A stretch of 64,000 nt of DNA from Bacillus massilioanorexius (GCF_902374955.1 NZ_CABKRX010000094.1:186001-250000); one strand, 5' to 3'; positions 28,521 through 38,461 are shown, counted from the stretch's first letter. Notes: a model not told the origin generated them from the sequence alone. A program made the numbers and translations.

Positions 28521-29873
28521 ATGATAAAAAAAGTGTTAATTGCAAATAGAGGAGAAATCGCAGTTCGAATTATTCGTGCTTGCAAAGAGCTTGGTGTAGA
28601 AACAGTTGCTGTTTATTCAGAAGCAGATCGTGATGCATTACATGTGCAATTAGCAGATGAATCTTATTGTATTGGGCCTACACTTTCAAAAGATAGCTAT
28701 TTAAATACTGTAAATATTATTAGTACTGCCAAAAAAACTGAATGTGATGCAATACATCCAGGCTATGGATTCCTTGCAGAAAATGCGAGCTTTGCTGAAC
28801 TTTGTAGAGAATGCAATATTACTTTCATTGGCCCGTCACCAGAAGCAATTACAAAAATGGGTACGAAGGATATTGCTAGAAATACAATGGAAGCTGCAGG
28901 AGTACCAATCGTTCCTGGTTCAAAGGGTATTATTAAAGATACAGATGAAGGACTAGAAATCGCTAAATCTATTGGATTCCCAGTTATTATTAAAGCTACT
29001 GCAGGCGGAGGCGGAAAAGGTATCCGTGTTGCAAGAGATGAAGAAGATTTAGTTAAAGGTATTAATATAACTCAACAAGAGGCAGCAACTGCTTTCGGTA
29101 ACCCTGGTGTTTACTTAGAAAAGTATATCGAGGACTTCCGTCATGTGGAAATCCAAGTACTAGCTGACAATCATGGAAATGCTATCCATTTAGGTGAAAG
29201 GGATTGTTCAATTCAAAGAAGATTGCAAAAACTTCTTGAAGAAACGCCATCTCCAGCTTTAAATGAAGAAACTCGAAAAAAAATGGGTGAAGCAGCAGTA
29301 AAAGCTGCATTAGCTGTTGATTATTCGGGTGCAGGTACAGTAGAATTTATATATGATTACCGTGATAATAAATTTTATTTCATGGAAATGAATACTCGTA
29401 TTCAAGTAGAGCATCCAGTAACTGAAATGGTAACCGGTGTAGATTTAATTAAAGAACAAATCTTTGTTGCATCTGGAGAAAAACTTTCTTTAACTCAAGA
29501 TGAAGTAACATTTAATGGTTGGTCAATCGAATGTAGAATCAACGCTGAAAACCCTGAAAAGAATTTCATGCCGTCAGCTGGTAAGATTAAAATGTATTTA
29601 CCACCAGGTGGCTATGGTGTAAGGGTTGATTCAGCGGCTTACCCAGGCTACACGATTCCTCCATATTATGATAGTATGATTGCTAAGGTCATTACTCATG
29701 GTAAAACACGACAAGAAGCTATTGATCGTATGAAACGTGCGTTAAGTGAGTTTGTAATCGAAGGCATTCATACAACAATTCCGTTTCATTTGAAGTTACT
29801 TCAGCATGAGAGTTTTGTAGAAGGAAACTTTAATACAAAGTTTCTTGAAAACCATGATGTTATGGGCTCTTAA
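28521..29873 (+). CDS. accC: Acetyl-CoA carboxylase biotin carboxylase subunit
   Basis: ATP-grasp enzyme that carboxylates biotin on AccB. The 450-residue length is standard. KATAGGGGKGIRVA (ATP-binding glycine loop, about residue 159), ERDCSIQRR (about 234), MEMNTRIQVEHPVTE (about 288) and an N-terminal KVLIANRGEIAVRI are clear. It is co-transcribed with accB. Confidence 0.97.
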   Translation: MIKKVLIANRGEIAVRIIRACKELGVETVAVYSEADRDALHVQLADESYCIGPTLSKDSYLNTVNIISTAKKTECDAIHPGYGFLAENASFAELCRECNITFIGPSPEAITKMGTKDIARNTMEAAGVPIVPGSKGIIKDTDEGLEIAKSIGFPVIIKATAGGGGKGIRVARDEEDLVKGINITQQEAATAFGNPGVYLEKYIEDFRHVEIQVLADNHGNAIHLGERDCSIQRRLQKLLEETPSPALNEETRKKMGEAAVKAALAVDYSGAGTVEFIYDYRDNKFYFMEMNTRIQVEHPVTEMVTGVDLIKEQIFVASGEKLSLTQDEVTFNGWSIECRINAENPEKNFMPSAGKIKMYLPPGGYGVRVDSAAYPGYTIPPYYDSMIAKVITHGKTRQEAIDRMKRALSEFVIEGIHTTIPFHLKLLQHESFVEGNFNTKFLENHDVMGS

Positions 29874-29900
29874 TGATTGAGAAAAGCTGGAGGTGTTTTT

Positions 29901-30311
29901 ATGGCAGAGCAAAACAATATGCTCGAAATGATGCAAGGAAACAATAGTTTAGGGAAAGTAGAAATTGCTCCTGAAGTTATTGAAGTCATTGCAGGAATTG
30001 CGGCTTCTGAAGTAGAGGGAATCGCTCAAATGCGTGGAAACTTTGCGACAGGTGTTGTGGAAAGATTAGGAAAGAAAAACCATGGTAAAGGGGTTAAGGT
30101 TGAACTGGCGGAAGATGGAATTAAGGTTGATATCTTCTGTACAATTAAGTTCGGCGTTTCTATTCCTAAGGTGGCACAAGAAGCTCAAGACAATATCCGC
30201 CAAGCTTTAATTAATATGACTGCTCTTGAAGCAGAAGAAGTAAATATTCATGTTGTTGGTGTTGTTTTTGATGCACCAAAAGCAGAAGCAGATGTAGAAG
30301 CAGAAATCTAA
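29901..30311 (+). CDS. yqhY: Asp23/Gls24-family protein YqhY
   Basis: A 136-residue Asp23-domain protein (GKVEIAPEVIEVIAGIAASEVEGIAQM through the C-terminus). In B. subtilis YqhY is encoded next to accBC and affects acetyl-CoA carboxylase activity, and the same order is kept here. ATG 29901 follows GGAGGTG. Only 27 bases separate it from accC. Confidence 0.94.
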   Translation: MAEQNNMLEMMQGNNSLGKVEIAPEVIEVIAGIAASEVEGIAQMRGNFATGVVERLGKKNHGKGVKVELAEDGIKVDIFCTIKFGVSIPKVAQEAQDNIRQALINMTALEAEEVNIHVVGVVFDAPKAEADVEAEI

Positions 30312-30316
30312 TGTAA

Positions 30317-30388
30317 ACAGAAAAGGCCTGACTTCTTATATTACAGACAATATTTGTTTTGTAATAAAGAGTTAGGCTTTTTTCTGTT
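30317..30388 (+). terminator. Long terminator hairpin of accBC-yqhY
   Basis: GGCCTGACTTCTTATATTACA pairs imperfectly with TGTAATAAAGAGTTAGGC, followed by T6. Outer bases AACAGAAAA and TTTTCTGTT also pair. Confidence 0.9.
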
Positions 30389-30755
30389 TACGTCTAAAAT
30401 TATTATTCTTTGAATAGTGTTTAGGAGCCTTGTTTACACTGTGAATATCATCTTGAAATAATAAAATGCAAAATGTTTCCTCAGGAAAAATAGAAAATAC
30501 ATAGTCTGGAATCAAAAATCAACCGTTCAGTAGTATACATTTAAGTAAGAAGGAAGTTTATAAATTAGAGTTGGATTTTATTTTACAAAGTGATAGATAG
30601 TTGATAATCATTCATTATGTTAAGAAAAATGCACTCTTCCATAGGAAGTTTCACTGTATTATTGCATGAAACACTACCTTTCAGAGTTTGTTTATGCTAT
30701 AGTGTGTACTATAAAAAAGCTACGATTTTTTGTTAGTGGTTAAAGGAGTAATTAT
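30389..30755 (+). other. Gap before nusB with candidate promoter and inverted repeat
   Basis: There are 367 bases without a gene. An inverted repeat, GTTTCA...TGAAAC (about 30648-30672), lies just upstream of a possible promoter (TTTGTT, 16-17 bases, TATAAA at about 30709). I do not recognise a known operator. AAAGGAG precedes the nusB start. Confidence 0.45.
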
Positions 30756-31148
30756 ATGAAGCGCAGAACAGCACGTGAGAAGGCATTACAAGCCTTATTT
30801 CAAATTGACCTATCAAAGGCAGATGTACAAGATGCAATTGATAGTGTTTTAGAAGATCAAAAAAATGATGAATATTTAGAGTTTCTAGTTAGAGGAACTG
30901 TAGATCATTTAGAAAAAATAGATGAAATTATTAAAGATAATTTAGAAAACTGGACTATTGAAAGATTAAGTAATATTGATCGTAATGTTTTACGAATAGC
31001 AACTTTTGAGATGTTAAAATCTACAGAGGTTCCTGTTAATGTAGTTATGGATGAAGGCATTGAGATTGCCAAAGATTTTGGTGATGATCAATCTGGTAAG
31101 TTTGTTAATGCAGTACTTTCAAAAGTAAAAGAGCATTTACATTTATAG
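30756..31148 (+). CDS. nusB: Transcription antitermination factor NusB
   Basis: RNA-binding protein of the rRNA antitermination complex with NusE and boxA. It has 130 residues, all helical, beginning MKRRTAREKALQALFQID, with NVVMDEGIEIAKDFGD and GKFVNAVLSKV near the C-terminus, all typical. Its own promoter probably lies in the gap upstream. folD follows after 34 bases. Confidence 0.97.
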   Translation: MKRRTAREKALQALFQIDLSKADVQDAIDSVLEDQKNDEYLEFLVRGTVDHLEKIDEIIKDNLENWTIERLSNIDRNVLRIATFEMLKSTEVPVNVVMDEGIEIAKDFGDDQSGKFVNAVLSKVKEHLHL

Positions 31149-31182
31149 AGATAATTCATACACAAGAGAGGGAGATTATGGC

Positions 31183-32040
31183 ATGGCAGGCATCATAATT
31201 GACGGGACAGAGATATCTAAAAAGGTACGTGAAGAAATAGCTAAAGAGGTGGTAGAGCTTAAGGAAAAAGGCTTAACGCCAGGTTTAGCTGTTATATTAG
31301 TAGGTGATAATCAAGCATCTAAAACATATGTAGCTTCAAAAGAAAAAGCTTGTCAGCAATTAGGAATGCATTCCGTTTTATTGAAATTACCTGAAACGGT
31401 AACTCAAGAAGAATTATTAGAAAGAATTCAAGAGTTAAACGAAGATCAAAGTATTCATGGTATTTTAGTACAATTGCCTTTACCAAAGCATATCGATGAA
31501 AATCAAGTAATTGAATCGATTGTACCAGAAAAGGATGTAGATGGATTCCATCCTGTAAATATTGGGAAGTTATTAACAGGACAGGATACATTATATCCAT
31601 GCACACCTTATGGTGTTATGATGATGTTGGATTATATTGGATGTAACCCGGCGGGTAAACATGCTGTAGTAGTTGGAAGAAGTAATATTGTTGGTAAACC
31701 AGCAGGTCAATTATTATTAAATAAAAATGCGACTGTTACATATTGTCATTCGAAAACTGTAGATATGGAAAAGTTTACGAAAGATGCTGATATTCTTGTT
31801 GTTGCGGTTGGTAAGCGAAACGTAATAACGAAGGAACATGTTAAACCTGGCGCAGTAGTAATTGATGTAGGTATGAATCGTGATGAGGCAGGCAAGTTAT
31901 GTGGAGATGTTGCTTTCGACGAAGTGAAGGAAGTGGCTTCTTATATCACACCAGTTCCAAAAGGTGTAGGACCAATGACTATCACGATGCTCATGCATAA
32001 TACAGTAAAGGCTGCTAAAAGCATACACTCTCTAATTTAA
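31183..32040 (+). CDS. folD: Bifunctional methylenetetrahydrofolate dehydrogenase/cyclohydrolase
   Basis: Interconverts methylene-, methenyl- and formyl-tetrahydrofolate with NADP+. It has 285 residues. The catalytic lysine is in SKTYVASKEKAC (about residue 56), followed by HGILVQLPLPKH, DVDGFHPVN, and the NADP-binding VVGRSNIVGKP (about 164). The C-terminal PVPKGVGPMTITMLMHNT is intact. ATG 31183 follows GAGAGGG. Confidence 0.97.
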   Translation: MAGIIIDGTEISKKVREEIAKEVVELKEKGLTPGLAVILVGDNQASKTYVASKEKACQQLGMHSVLLKLPETVTQEELLERIQELNEDQSIHGILVQLPLPKHIDENQVIESIVPEKDVDGFHPVNIGKLLTGQDTLYPCTPYGVMMMLDYIGCNPAGKHAVVVGRSNIVGKPAGQLLLNKNATVTYCHSKTVDMEKFTKDADILVVAVGKRNVITKEHVKPGAVVIDVGMNRDEAGKLCGDVAFDEVKEVASYITPVPKGVGPMTITMLMHNTVKAAKSIHSLI

Positions 32041-32088
32041 ATCGTTTTATCTAAGAAAAATGACATTCATAAGAAGAAACGCTTAAAG

Positions 32089-32132
32089 AAAGTTGTCCAA
32101 TTGTTTATAATAGCAGAGGGACAACTTTTTTA
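32089..32132 (+). terminator. Terminator after folD
   Basis: AAAGTTGTCC pairs with GGACAACTTT across an AT-rich loop, followed by T. The rest of the 307-base gap to xseA (32041-32347) shows no gene. Confidence 0.85.
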
Positions 32133-32347
32133 TTGTGAGGAAATAAAAAAAGTTCATCATGAAATTAGCGGTTATACAAAATGTATACTATAGTCTAGTC
32201 GAATCGTTATTCACTCGGCTAGCTATTCTAAAGCCGACCTTTTAATATTTTAATAAAGATTTGAGAATATATTAAAAAGATTGAGCAAAGTTTGCGTATA
32301 TTCGCTCTATTGGTTTTAGAACGCTTTTAAATGAAAAGAGGAATCGT

Positions 32348-33703
32348 ATGACGGTTGAAAAATATGTGACTGTATCAGCATTAACTAAATATATCAAAAG
32401 AAAATTTGATTATGATCCCCATCTAAGAGATATGTATATTAAGGGTGAAATATCGAACTTTAAACAGCATTCGAGTGGTCACATGTATTTCACATTGAAA
32501 GATGAGCGGGCTAGAATCTCTGCCGTAATGTTTTCTTCTAGTAATCAGCAGCTTGTTTTTAAGCCTGAAAATGGCATGAAAGTTTTAATAAGAGGGGAAA
32601 TCTCTGTTTTTGAACAAAGTGGCAATTATCAGGTATATGTTAGAGAAATGCATCCTGATGGAGTAGGTGACTTATTCGTTGCCTTTCAACAACTGAAAGA
32701 GCAATTAGAGAAAGAGGGACTTTTTCTAGAAGATCATAAGCAAAGTATACCGCCATACCCAACCACTATAGGAGTTATTACATCACCAACTGGGGCTGCT
32801 GTTCGTGATATTATCACAACCTTAAAAAGACGATACCCAATGGGGAGAGTGTTGATGTATCCAGCTTTAGTGCAAGGGCCACAAGCGCCAGATTCGATTG
32901 TTAAGGCAATTAATCAGGCTAATGCCAATAGTGAGATAGATGTTCTTATCGTTGGAAGAGGTGGAGGTTCCTTAGAAGAGCTGTGGGCGTTTAATGAAGA
33001 AAAGGTTGCTAGAGCTATTTATCACTCGAAAATTCCTATTATATCAGCTGTTGGTCATGAGACAGATACAACGATCGCTGACTTTGTGAGTGATATGAGA
33101 GCAGCAACGCCAACAGCGGCAGCAGAGCTTGCTGTCCCACATATAGTAGAATTAAAAAAACTCATTACATTGTATGTGTCAAAGTTAACTACTTTTGTAA
33201 CTAATGAATTAAAACAAAAAGAACTAATATTATCTCGATTAGATAAATCTTATGCTTTTCGTTATCCTGAAAAACTATATGAGCAAAAGGTAGAACAATT
33301 TGATCGAGTTTTTGAAAGAATGCAAAAGGAAAATCAACGTTTTTTTGAAAGAAAAAAAGAGCAGGTTGAACAATTGCATCAGGCTTTAGTTAAGTTTCAT
33401 CCGAGTGATCGTATACATTCTCAACAAGAGAATATACAGAAGTTAGAAAAACAAATAAATAGAAGCATGAAAATGATTATTCAAACGAAACAACAGTGTT
33501 TTTCTAGTACGTTGAGTAAATTAGGTGTTTTAAACCCTTTGAATATTATGGAGAGAGGATATAGCATCGCCTTTGATGAATCTAACCATGTTATAAAAAG
33601 TCAGATTCAAGTGAATAAAGGAGATACCATTTCTGTTGTGTTAAAGGATGGTCAATTAGTATGTGAAGTGAAAGATTGTAAGGAGGGTGCTATAAATGAG
33701 TAA
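32348..33703 (+). CDS. xseA: Exodeoxyribonuclease VII large subunit
   Basis: Degrades single-stranded DNA with XseB. It has 451 residues. An N-terminal OB-fold (about 1-100, IKGEISNFKQHSSGHMYFTL) is followed by the catalytic domain with IGVITSPTGAAVRDII (about 139), VLIVGRGGGSLEELW and SAVGHETDTTIADFV (about 232), then a long C-terminal coiled coil. It overlaps xseB by eight bases. Confidence 0.97.
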   Translation: MTVEKYVTVSALTKYIKRKFDYDPHLRDMYIKGEISNFKQHSSGHMYFTLKDERARISAVMFSSSNQQLVFKPENGMKVLIRGEISVFEQSGNYQVYVREMHPDGVGDLFVAFQQLKEQLEKEGLFLEDHKQSIPPYPTTIGVITSPTGAAVRDIITTLKRRYPMGRVLMYPALVQGPQAPDSIVKAINQANANSEIDVLIVGRGGGSLEELWAFNEEKVARAIYHSKIPIISAVGHETDTTIADFVSDMRAATPTAAAELAVPHIVELKKLITLYVSKLTTFVTNELKQKELILSRLDKSYAFRYPEKLYEQKVEQFDRVFERMQKENQRFFERKKEQVEQLHQALVKFHPSDRIHSQQENIQKLEKQINRSMKMIIQTKQQCFSSTLSKLGVLNPLNIMERGYSIAFDESNHVIKSQIQVNKGDTISVVLKDGQLVCEVKDCKEGAINE

Positions 33704-33929
33704 GAATAATGAGTTGTCTTTTGAAGAGGCAGTTGAGCAATTAGAACATATTGTTGAATTACTAGAAGAGGGTGATGTACCTCTTGAAGAAGCAATTACA
33801 ATATATAAAAAAGGGATGGACTTATCAAAAATATGTCATGGTAAGTTACAGCACGCCAAAGAGCAGTTGGTTGAAATTGTTGATGAAAATGGTGAATTAA
33901 AGCCTTTTCAAGTGAAAGAGGAGGAATAG
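33696..33929 (+). CDS. xseB: Exodeoxyribonuclease VII small subunit
   Basis: A 77-residue helical protein (LSFEEAVEQLEHIVELLEEG, then DVPLEEAITIYKKGM), the usual XseB. It starts within the end of xseA and is followed by ispA after four bases, so all three are translationally linked. Confidence 0.97.
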   Translation: MSKNNELSFEEAVEQLEHIVELLEEGDVPLEEAITIYKKGMDLSKICHGKLQHAKEQLVEIVDENGELKPFQVKEEE

Positions 33930-33933
33930 AAGG

Positions 33934-34827
33934 ATGCCTTCACTATCATTTGACAGTTTTATGAAAGAACATAAAGAAATAGTAGAAGCTGAACTAACAA
34001 GGCAAGTAGATTTATTAGCAGCTCCAGCAGTTTTAAAAGATTCGATGGTTTACTCTTTACAAGCTGGTGGTAAAAGAATTAGGCCATTATTAGTATTTGC
34101 GGTATTGGATGCATTCGGTTCGCCAACATCTAGAGGATTAGCTGCTGCATGTGGTATAGAAATGATTCATACCTATTCGTTGATTCACGATGACTTACCA
34201 AGCATGGACGATGATGATATACGTCGTGGAAAGCCAACTAATCATAAGGTTTATGGTGAAGCTAATGCCATTCTTGCTGGAGATGCATTATTGACATTAT
34301 GCTTCCAAATTCTTGCTAATATGAATGTAGAAGAACTATCTGCGAACCAATTAGTAGAAGTAATCAAAGTGATTTCTACATGTGCGGGAGCAGAAGGAAT
34401 GGTTGGGGGACAAACGGCTGACATGGAAGCGGAAGGTAAATCCATTTCCTTATCAGAATTAGAATATATTCACGAGCATAAGACGGGTAAACTTCTTACT
34501 GCGAGTGTTTTAACTGGTGCAATATTGGCAGGAGCGACAGAGGAACAAAAAAACATACTTTCTAAATTTTCTTACCACCTTGGATTAGCTTTTCAAATTC
34601 GAGACGATATCTTAGATATTGAAGGAGTGGAAGAAGAAATTGGAAAACCAGTTGGAAGTGACCTTGAAAATGATAAAAATACATATCCAGCACTTTTAAC
34701 GTTAGAAGGTGCAAAAGAACGGCTAAATGAAGAAATTAATTTAGCAAAAGAATATTTACAAAGCCTACAATTAAACGATGAGCATTTAATGAATATAACA
34801 AAGCTAATCGCTGTAAGGAATAAATAA
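33934..34827 (+). CDS. ispA: Farnesyl diphosphate synthase
   Basis: Condenses isopentenyl diphosphate with DMAPP and GPP. It has 297 residues. The two aspartate-rich motifs are present: IHDDLPSMDDDDIRRGKPTN (first, about residue 84) and FQIRDDILDIEG (second, about 224). The conserved GGKRIRPLL is near residue 46. It belongs to the xseAB-ispA-dxs-tlyA block as in B. subtilis. Confidence 0.96.
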   Translation: MPSLSFDSFMKEHKEIVEAELTRQVDLLAAPAVLKDSMVYSLQAGGKRIRPLLVFAVLDAFGSPTSRGLAAACGIEMIHTYSLIHDDLPSMDDDDIRRGKPTNHKVYGEANAILAGDALLTLCFQILANMNVEELSANQLVEVIKVISTCAGAEGMVGGQTADMEAEGKSISLSELEYIHEHKTGKLLTASVLTGAILAGATEEQKNILSKFSYHLGLAFQIRDDILDIEGVEEEIGKPVGSDLENDKNTYPALLTLEGAKERLNEEINLAKEYLQSLQLNDEHLMNITKLIAVRNK

Positions 34828-34965
34828 TAAAGTACGAGAAACTGTATTTGTTATAAATAATATTTTGTGGTATATTGACGTAGAATAAATCTACATTATA
34901 CAGTATTTAAACCGTATTTAAACAATAATTTTACTTTAATAATAGCCGATTGATTATTAGCTAGG

Positions 34966-34996
34966 CCGTTATCACAAGTGTGTTAACGGTTTTTTT
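34966..34996 (+). terminator. Terminator between ispA and dxs
   Basis: CCGTTA and TAACGG pair around an 11-base loop, followed by T7. The spacing (130 bases after ispA, about 50 before dxs) allows either transcript end or attenuation of dxs. Confidence 0.7.
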
Positions 34997-35049
34997 CAAA
35001 ACTAACGGACATATAATAGTTATAAACCGAAAGAAAGTGAGTGATCCTG

Positions 35050-36942
35050 TTGGATCTTCTAACGATAAAGGACCCTTCATTTTTGAAGAATATGAATACA
35101 AAGCAATTAGAGGAATTGAGTCAAGACGTAAGGGATTTTTTAATTAATAAGCTTTCTGTTACTGGCGGCCATATTGGACCAAACTTGGGTGTAGTCGAAC
35201 TTACGATAGCATTACATAAAGAGTTTAATAGTCCAAAGGATAAATTCCTCTGGGATGTGGGTCATCAATCATATGTGCATAAAATATTAACAGGTAGAGC
35301 TAGTCAATTCGATAGCTTAAGACAGTATAAAGGACTATCTGGATTTCCAAAAATGGTAGAAAGCGAACATGATGTATGGGAAACTGGACATAGCTCCACG
35401 TCTTTGTCTGCTGCTATGGGAATGGCCATTGCACGCGATTTAAAAAAAGAAAAAAGTTATATTGTTCCGATTATTGGTGATGGTGCATTAACAGGTGGAA
35501 TGGCCTTTGAAGCATTAAATCATATTGGCCATGAAAAGAAAGATATTATTGTTGTTTTGAATGACAATGGTATGTCTATAGCACCAAATGTCGGTGCTAT
35601 TCATAATGTATTAGCTCAGCTTCGTACTGCTGGTAAATACAATTGGGTAAAAGATGAACTAGAATATATTCTTAAGAAAATTCCAGCTGTTGGAGGCAAA
35701 TTAGCTGCTACTGCTGAGCGTGTGAAAGATAGCTTGAAATATTTAGTTGTCTCAGGGATGTTTTTTGAAGAGCTTGGTTTTACGTATTTAGGACCTGTAA
35801 ATGGCCATAATTATGATGACTTAATAGAGCATATACGATATGCGAAAAAAACGTCTGGGCCTGTTCTTTTACATGTCATTACGAAAAAAGGTAAAGGCTA
35901 TAAACCAGCAGAAACAGATAAGATTGGTACTTGGCACGGAACAGGTCCATATAAAATCGAAACAGGAGCATTTGTGCAAACGAAAGCAAAAGCGCCTGCG
36001 TGGAGTTCATTAGTAAGTGAGACTGTGAGAAGACTTGCTCGTGAAGATGAGCGAATAGTAGCAATCACACCGGCTATGCCAGTAGGATCAAAATTAGAAG
36101 GCTTTGCGTCCGAGTTTCCAGATCGTATGTTTGATGTTGGTATTGCTGAGCAACATGCTGCAACAGTAGCTGCAGGATTAGCAACTCAGAAAATGAAACC
36201 GTTTCTAGCGATTTATTCAACATTTTTACAGAGAGCATATGATCAGGTTGTGCATGATATTTGTCGTCCAAATTTAAATGTTTTCATAGGAATTGATCGT
36301 GCTGGTTTAGTCGGTGCAGACGGCGAGACACATCAAGGTGTATTTGATATCGCTTTTTTACGGAATTTACCTAATTTAGTATTGATGATGCCAAAAGATG
36401 AAAATGAAGGTCAACATATGGTGAATACCGCCATTAAATATGAAGATGGCCCAATAGCAATGCGTTTCCCTCGTGGAAACGGTTATGGCGTGAAAATGGA
36501 TGAACAATTAAAAACGATACCAATTGGAAGCTGGGAAGTATTAAAGCCGGGTAAAGATGCAGTTATTTTAACATTTGGACCGTCTATTCCAATGGCTTTA
36601 GAAGCAGCTGATAAATTAGAAAAACAAGGAATATCGGTACAAGTCGTTAATGCAAGATTCATTAAACCATTTGACGAAACGATGTTAATGGATATTTTGA
36701 AAATGAATGTACCAATTTTAACGATTGAAGAAGCTATTCTTCAAGGTGGTTTTGGTAGTGCTGTACTTGAGTTTGCTCATGATCATGGCTATCATTCTGC
36801 TGTTATAGATCGTATGGGTATACCAGATCAATTTATTGAGCACGGCAGTGTCAATGAACTATTAGAAGAAATTTCATTTAATACAGAAGCGGTTGTTCTT
36901 ACAATTCAAAAAATGACACCGCAAAAACAAAAAAGGGCTTGA
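35050..36942 (+). CDS. dxs: 1-deoxy-D-xylulose-5-phosphate synthase
   Basis: Thiamine-diphosphate enzyme at the entry of the MEP isoprenoid pathway, joining pyruvate and glyceraldehyde-3-phosphate. It has 630 residues. GGHIGPNLGVVELT (about residue 39), DVGHQSYVHK, the TPP/Mg motif GDGALTGGMAFEALN (about 151), and the transketolase-like domain with GIAEQHAATVAAGLA (catalytic Glu) are seen. TTG 35050 gives MDLLTIKDPSFLKNM, matching the family N-terminus better than GTG 35041. tlyA follows after three bases. Confidence 0.96.
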   Translation: MDLLTIKDPSFLKNMNTKQLEELSQDVRDFLINKLSVTGGHIGPNLGVVELTIALHKEFNSPKDKFLWDVGHQSYVHKILTGRASQFDSLRQYKGLSGFPKMVESEHDVWETGHSSTSLSAAMGMAIARDLKKEKSYIVPIIGDGALTGGMAFEALNHIGHEKKDIIVVLNDNGMSIAPNVGAIHNVLAQLRTAGKYNWVKDELEYILKKIPAVGGKLAATAERVKDSLKYLVVSGMFFEELGFTYLGPVNGHNYDDLIEHIRYAKKTSGPVLLHVITKKGKGYKPAETDKIGTWHGTGPYKIETGAFVQTKAKAPAWSSLVSETVRRLAREDERIVAITPAMPVGSKLEGFASEFPDRMFDVGIAEQHAATVAAGLATQKMKPFLAIYSTFLQRAYDQVVHDICRPNLNVFIGIDRAGLVGADGETHQGVFDIAFLRNLPNLVLMMPKDENEGQHMVNTAIKYEDGPIAMRFPRGNGYGVKMDEQLKTIPIGSWEVLKPGKDAVILTFGPSIPMALEAADKLEKQGISVQVVNARFIKPFDETMLMDILKMNVPILTIEEAILQGGFGSAVLEFAHDHGYHSAVIDRMGIPDQFIEHGSVNELLEEISFNTEAVVLTIQKMTPQKQKRA

Positions 36943-36945
36943 AGT

Positions 36946-37776
36946 ATGAAGATTAAAAAAGAAAGAGTCGATGTTTTACTAGTAGAGCAGGGACTTGCTG
37001 AAACGAGAGAAAAAGCAAAAAGAGCTATTATGGCAGGTCTTGTTTATGCGAAAGAAGAGCGTTTAGATAAACCTGGTGAAAAAATATCAGCAGACACAGA
37101 ATTGTCTATAAAGGGCAAGGTTATGCCTTATGTATCAAGAGGTGGTTTGAAGCTAGAAAAAGCGATTACCGAATTTGATATTCACTTACAAGACAGGGTC
37201 ATGCTTGATATTGGCTCTTCAACTGGTGGTTTTACGGATTGTGGTTTGCAAAATGGTATTAAGCAATCATATGCATTAGATGTAGGGTATAATCAGTTAG
37301 CATGGAAATTAAGGCAGGATGAAAGAGTTGTTGTTATGGAAAGAACAAATTTCCGTTACGTTACTCCTGCAGATTTAGTAGGAGAAATGCCGAGTTTTGC
37401 TAGCATTGATGTTTCCTTTATTTCACTTACATTAATATTGCCGGTTTTAAAAACTTTACTCGTACCAAATAGTGATGTTGTGGCATTAATAAAGCCTCAA
37501 TTTGAAGCAGGTAGAGAACAGGTTGGGAAAAAGGGAATTGTAAGAGATTCAAAAGTTCACTTACAAGTCATTGAGAAAATTGTTGATTTTGCATTACAGC
37601 TAGGCTTTGATTGTGAAAACCTAACTTTCTCTCCTATTACTGGGGGAGATGGAAATATAGAATTTTTAGTTCACCTGAAATGGCAAGGAACGAAAGAGAT
37701 AGGAGATAATCATTTATCTGTCACTATCAATGAAGTGGTTGAAAATGCGCATCAACAATTTAAGAAAGTACAATAA
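36946..37776 (+). CDS. tlyA: TlyA-family rRNA 2'-O-methyltransferase (YqxC)
   Basis: A 276-residue protein with an N-terminal S4 RNA-binding domain (KERVDVLLVEQGLAETREKA) and an FtsJ-like SAM domain (MLDIGSSTGGFTDCGLQNG, about residue 87; IDVSFISLTLILPVL). TlyA relatives methylate the ribose of rRNA and are sometimes called hemolysins by history. It is tightly coupled to dxs. Confidence 0.94.
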   Translation: MKIKKERVDVLLVEQGLAETREKAKRAIMAGLVYAKEERLDKPGEKISADTELSIKGKVMPYVSRGGLKLEKAITEFDIHLQDRVMLDIGSSTGGFTDCGLQNGIKQSYALDVGYNQLAWKLRQDERVVVMERTNFRYVTPADLVGEMPSFASIDVSFISLTLILPVLKTLLVPNSDVVALIKPQFEAGREQVGKKGIVRDSKVHLQVIEKIVDFALQLGFDCENLTFSPITGGDGNIEFLVHLKWQGTKEIGDNHLSVTINEVVENAHQQFKKVQ

Positions 37777-37812
37777 GAAAAAAGCTCATTGTTGATACAG
37801 GTCATGATTTTT

Positions 37813-37843
37813 AGAGAAGGGTGTCTTAGGACACTCTTCTCTT
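37813..37843 (+). terminator. Terminator after tlyA
   Basis: AGAGAAGGGTGTC pairs with GACACTCTTCTCT around TTAG. T residues follow but the run is short. Confidence 0.8.
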
Positions 37844-37864
37844 TAGTTGAATATGAAGTGAGCA

Positions 37865-37971
37865 TTTTATGCATAAAACAGATGTTTTATGCATTTTTAT
37901 AGAGATTAAAGATGTACAAGTTGCTTTATTTAAGCTATGATTTGTAATATAAGACTAATCACTTTATGCAT
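37865..37971 (+). promoter_or_regulatory. Candidate ARG boxes upstream of argR
   Basis: Three copies of TTTATGCAT occur: within the palindrome TTTTATGCATAAAA at 37865-37878, at 37885-37894 and at 37963-37971. Their size and AT-rich palindromic form resemble ArgR-binding boxes, suggesting autoregulation. This is inference only. Confidence 0.4.
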
Positions 37972-38011
37972 TATTACATGTGCTTAAATGGTATTAATAT
38001 TGGGAGGTACA

Positions 38012-38461
38012 ATGAACAAAGGTCAACGTCATATTAAAATACGCGAAATTATTGTAAACAATGATATAGAAACGCAAGATGATTTAGTAGATGCATTAAA
38101 GAATGCAGGCTTTAATGTTACTCAAGCAACGATATCTAGAGATATTAAAGAGCTGCATCTTGTAAAAGTGCCATTATTAGATGGGAAATACAAATATAGC
38201 TTGCCGGCAGATAAGAGATTTAATCCGTTACAAAAACTAAAAAGAGCTTTAATGGACGCATTTGTAAGTATTGATTATGCAAATAATCTAATTGTATTAA
38301 AGGCGTTACCAGGTAATGGAAACTCTATTGGTGTATTAATCGATAAACTAGATTGGCCAGAAATATTAGGTACAATTTGTGGAGATGATACTTGCTTGAT
38401 TATTTGTAGAACAGAAAAAGATTCTGAAATGATTTCTCAGAAATTTTTAGATATGTTATAA
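38012..38461 (+). CDS. argR: Arginine repressor ArgR/AhrC
   Basis: Arginine-responsive DNA-binding hexamer that represses arginine synthesis and activates catabolism. It has 149 residues. The N-terminal winged helix contains VTQATISRDIKELHLVKV (about residues 37-54). The C-terminal arginine-binding domain has GNGNSIGVLIDKLDWPEILG and GDDTCLIICR. ATG 38012 has GGAGGT upstream, and an in-frame ATG at 37988 lacks one. recN follows after 19 bases. Confidence 0.96.
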   Translation: MNKGQRHIKIREIIVNNDIETQDDLVDALKNAGFNVTQATISRDIKELHLVKVPLLDGKYKYSLPADKRFNPLQKLKRALMDAFVSIDYANNLIVLKALPGNGNSIGVLIDKLDWPEILGTICGDDTCLIICRTEKDSEMISQKFLDML

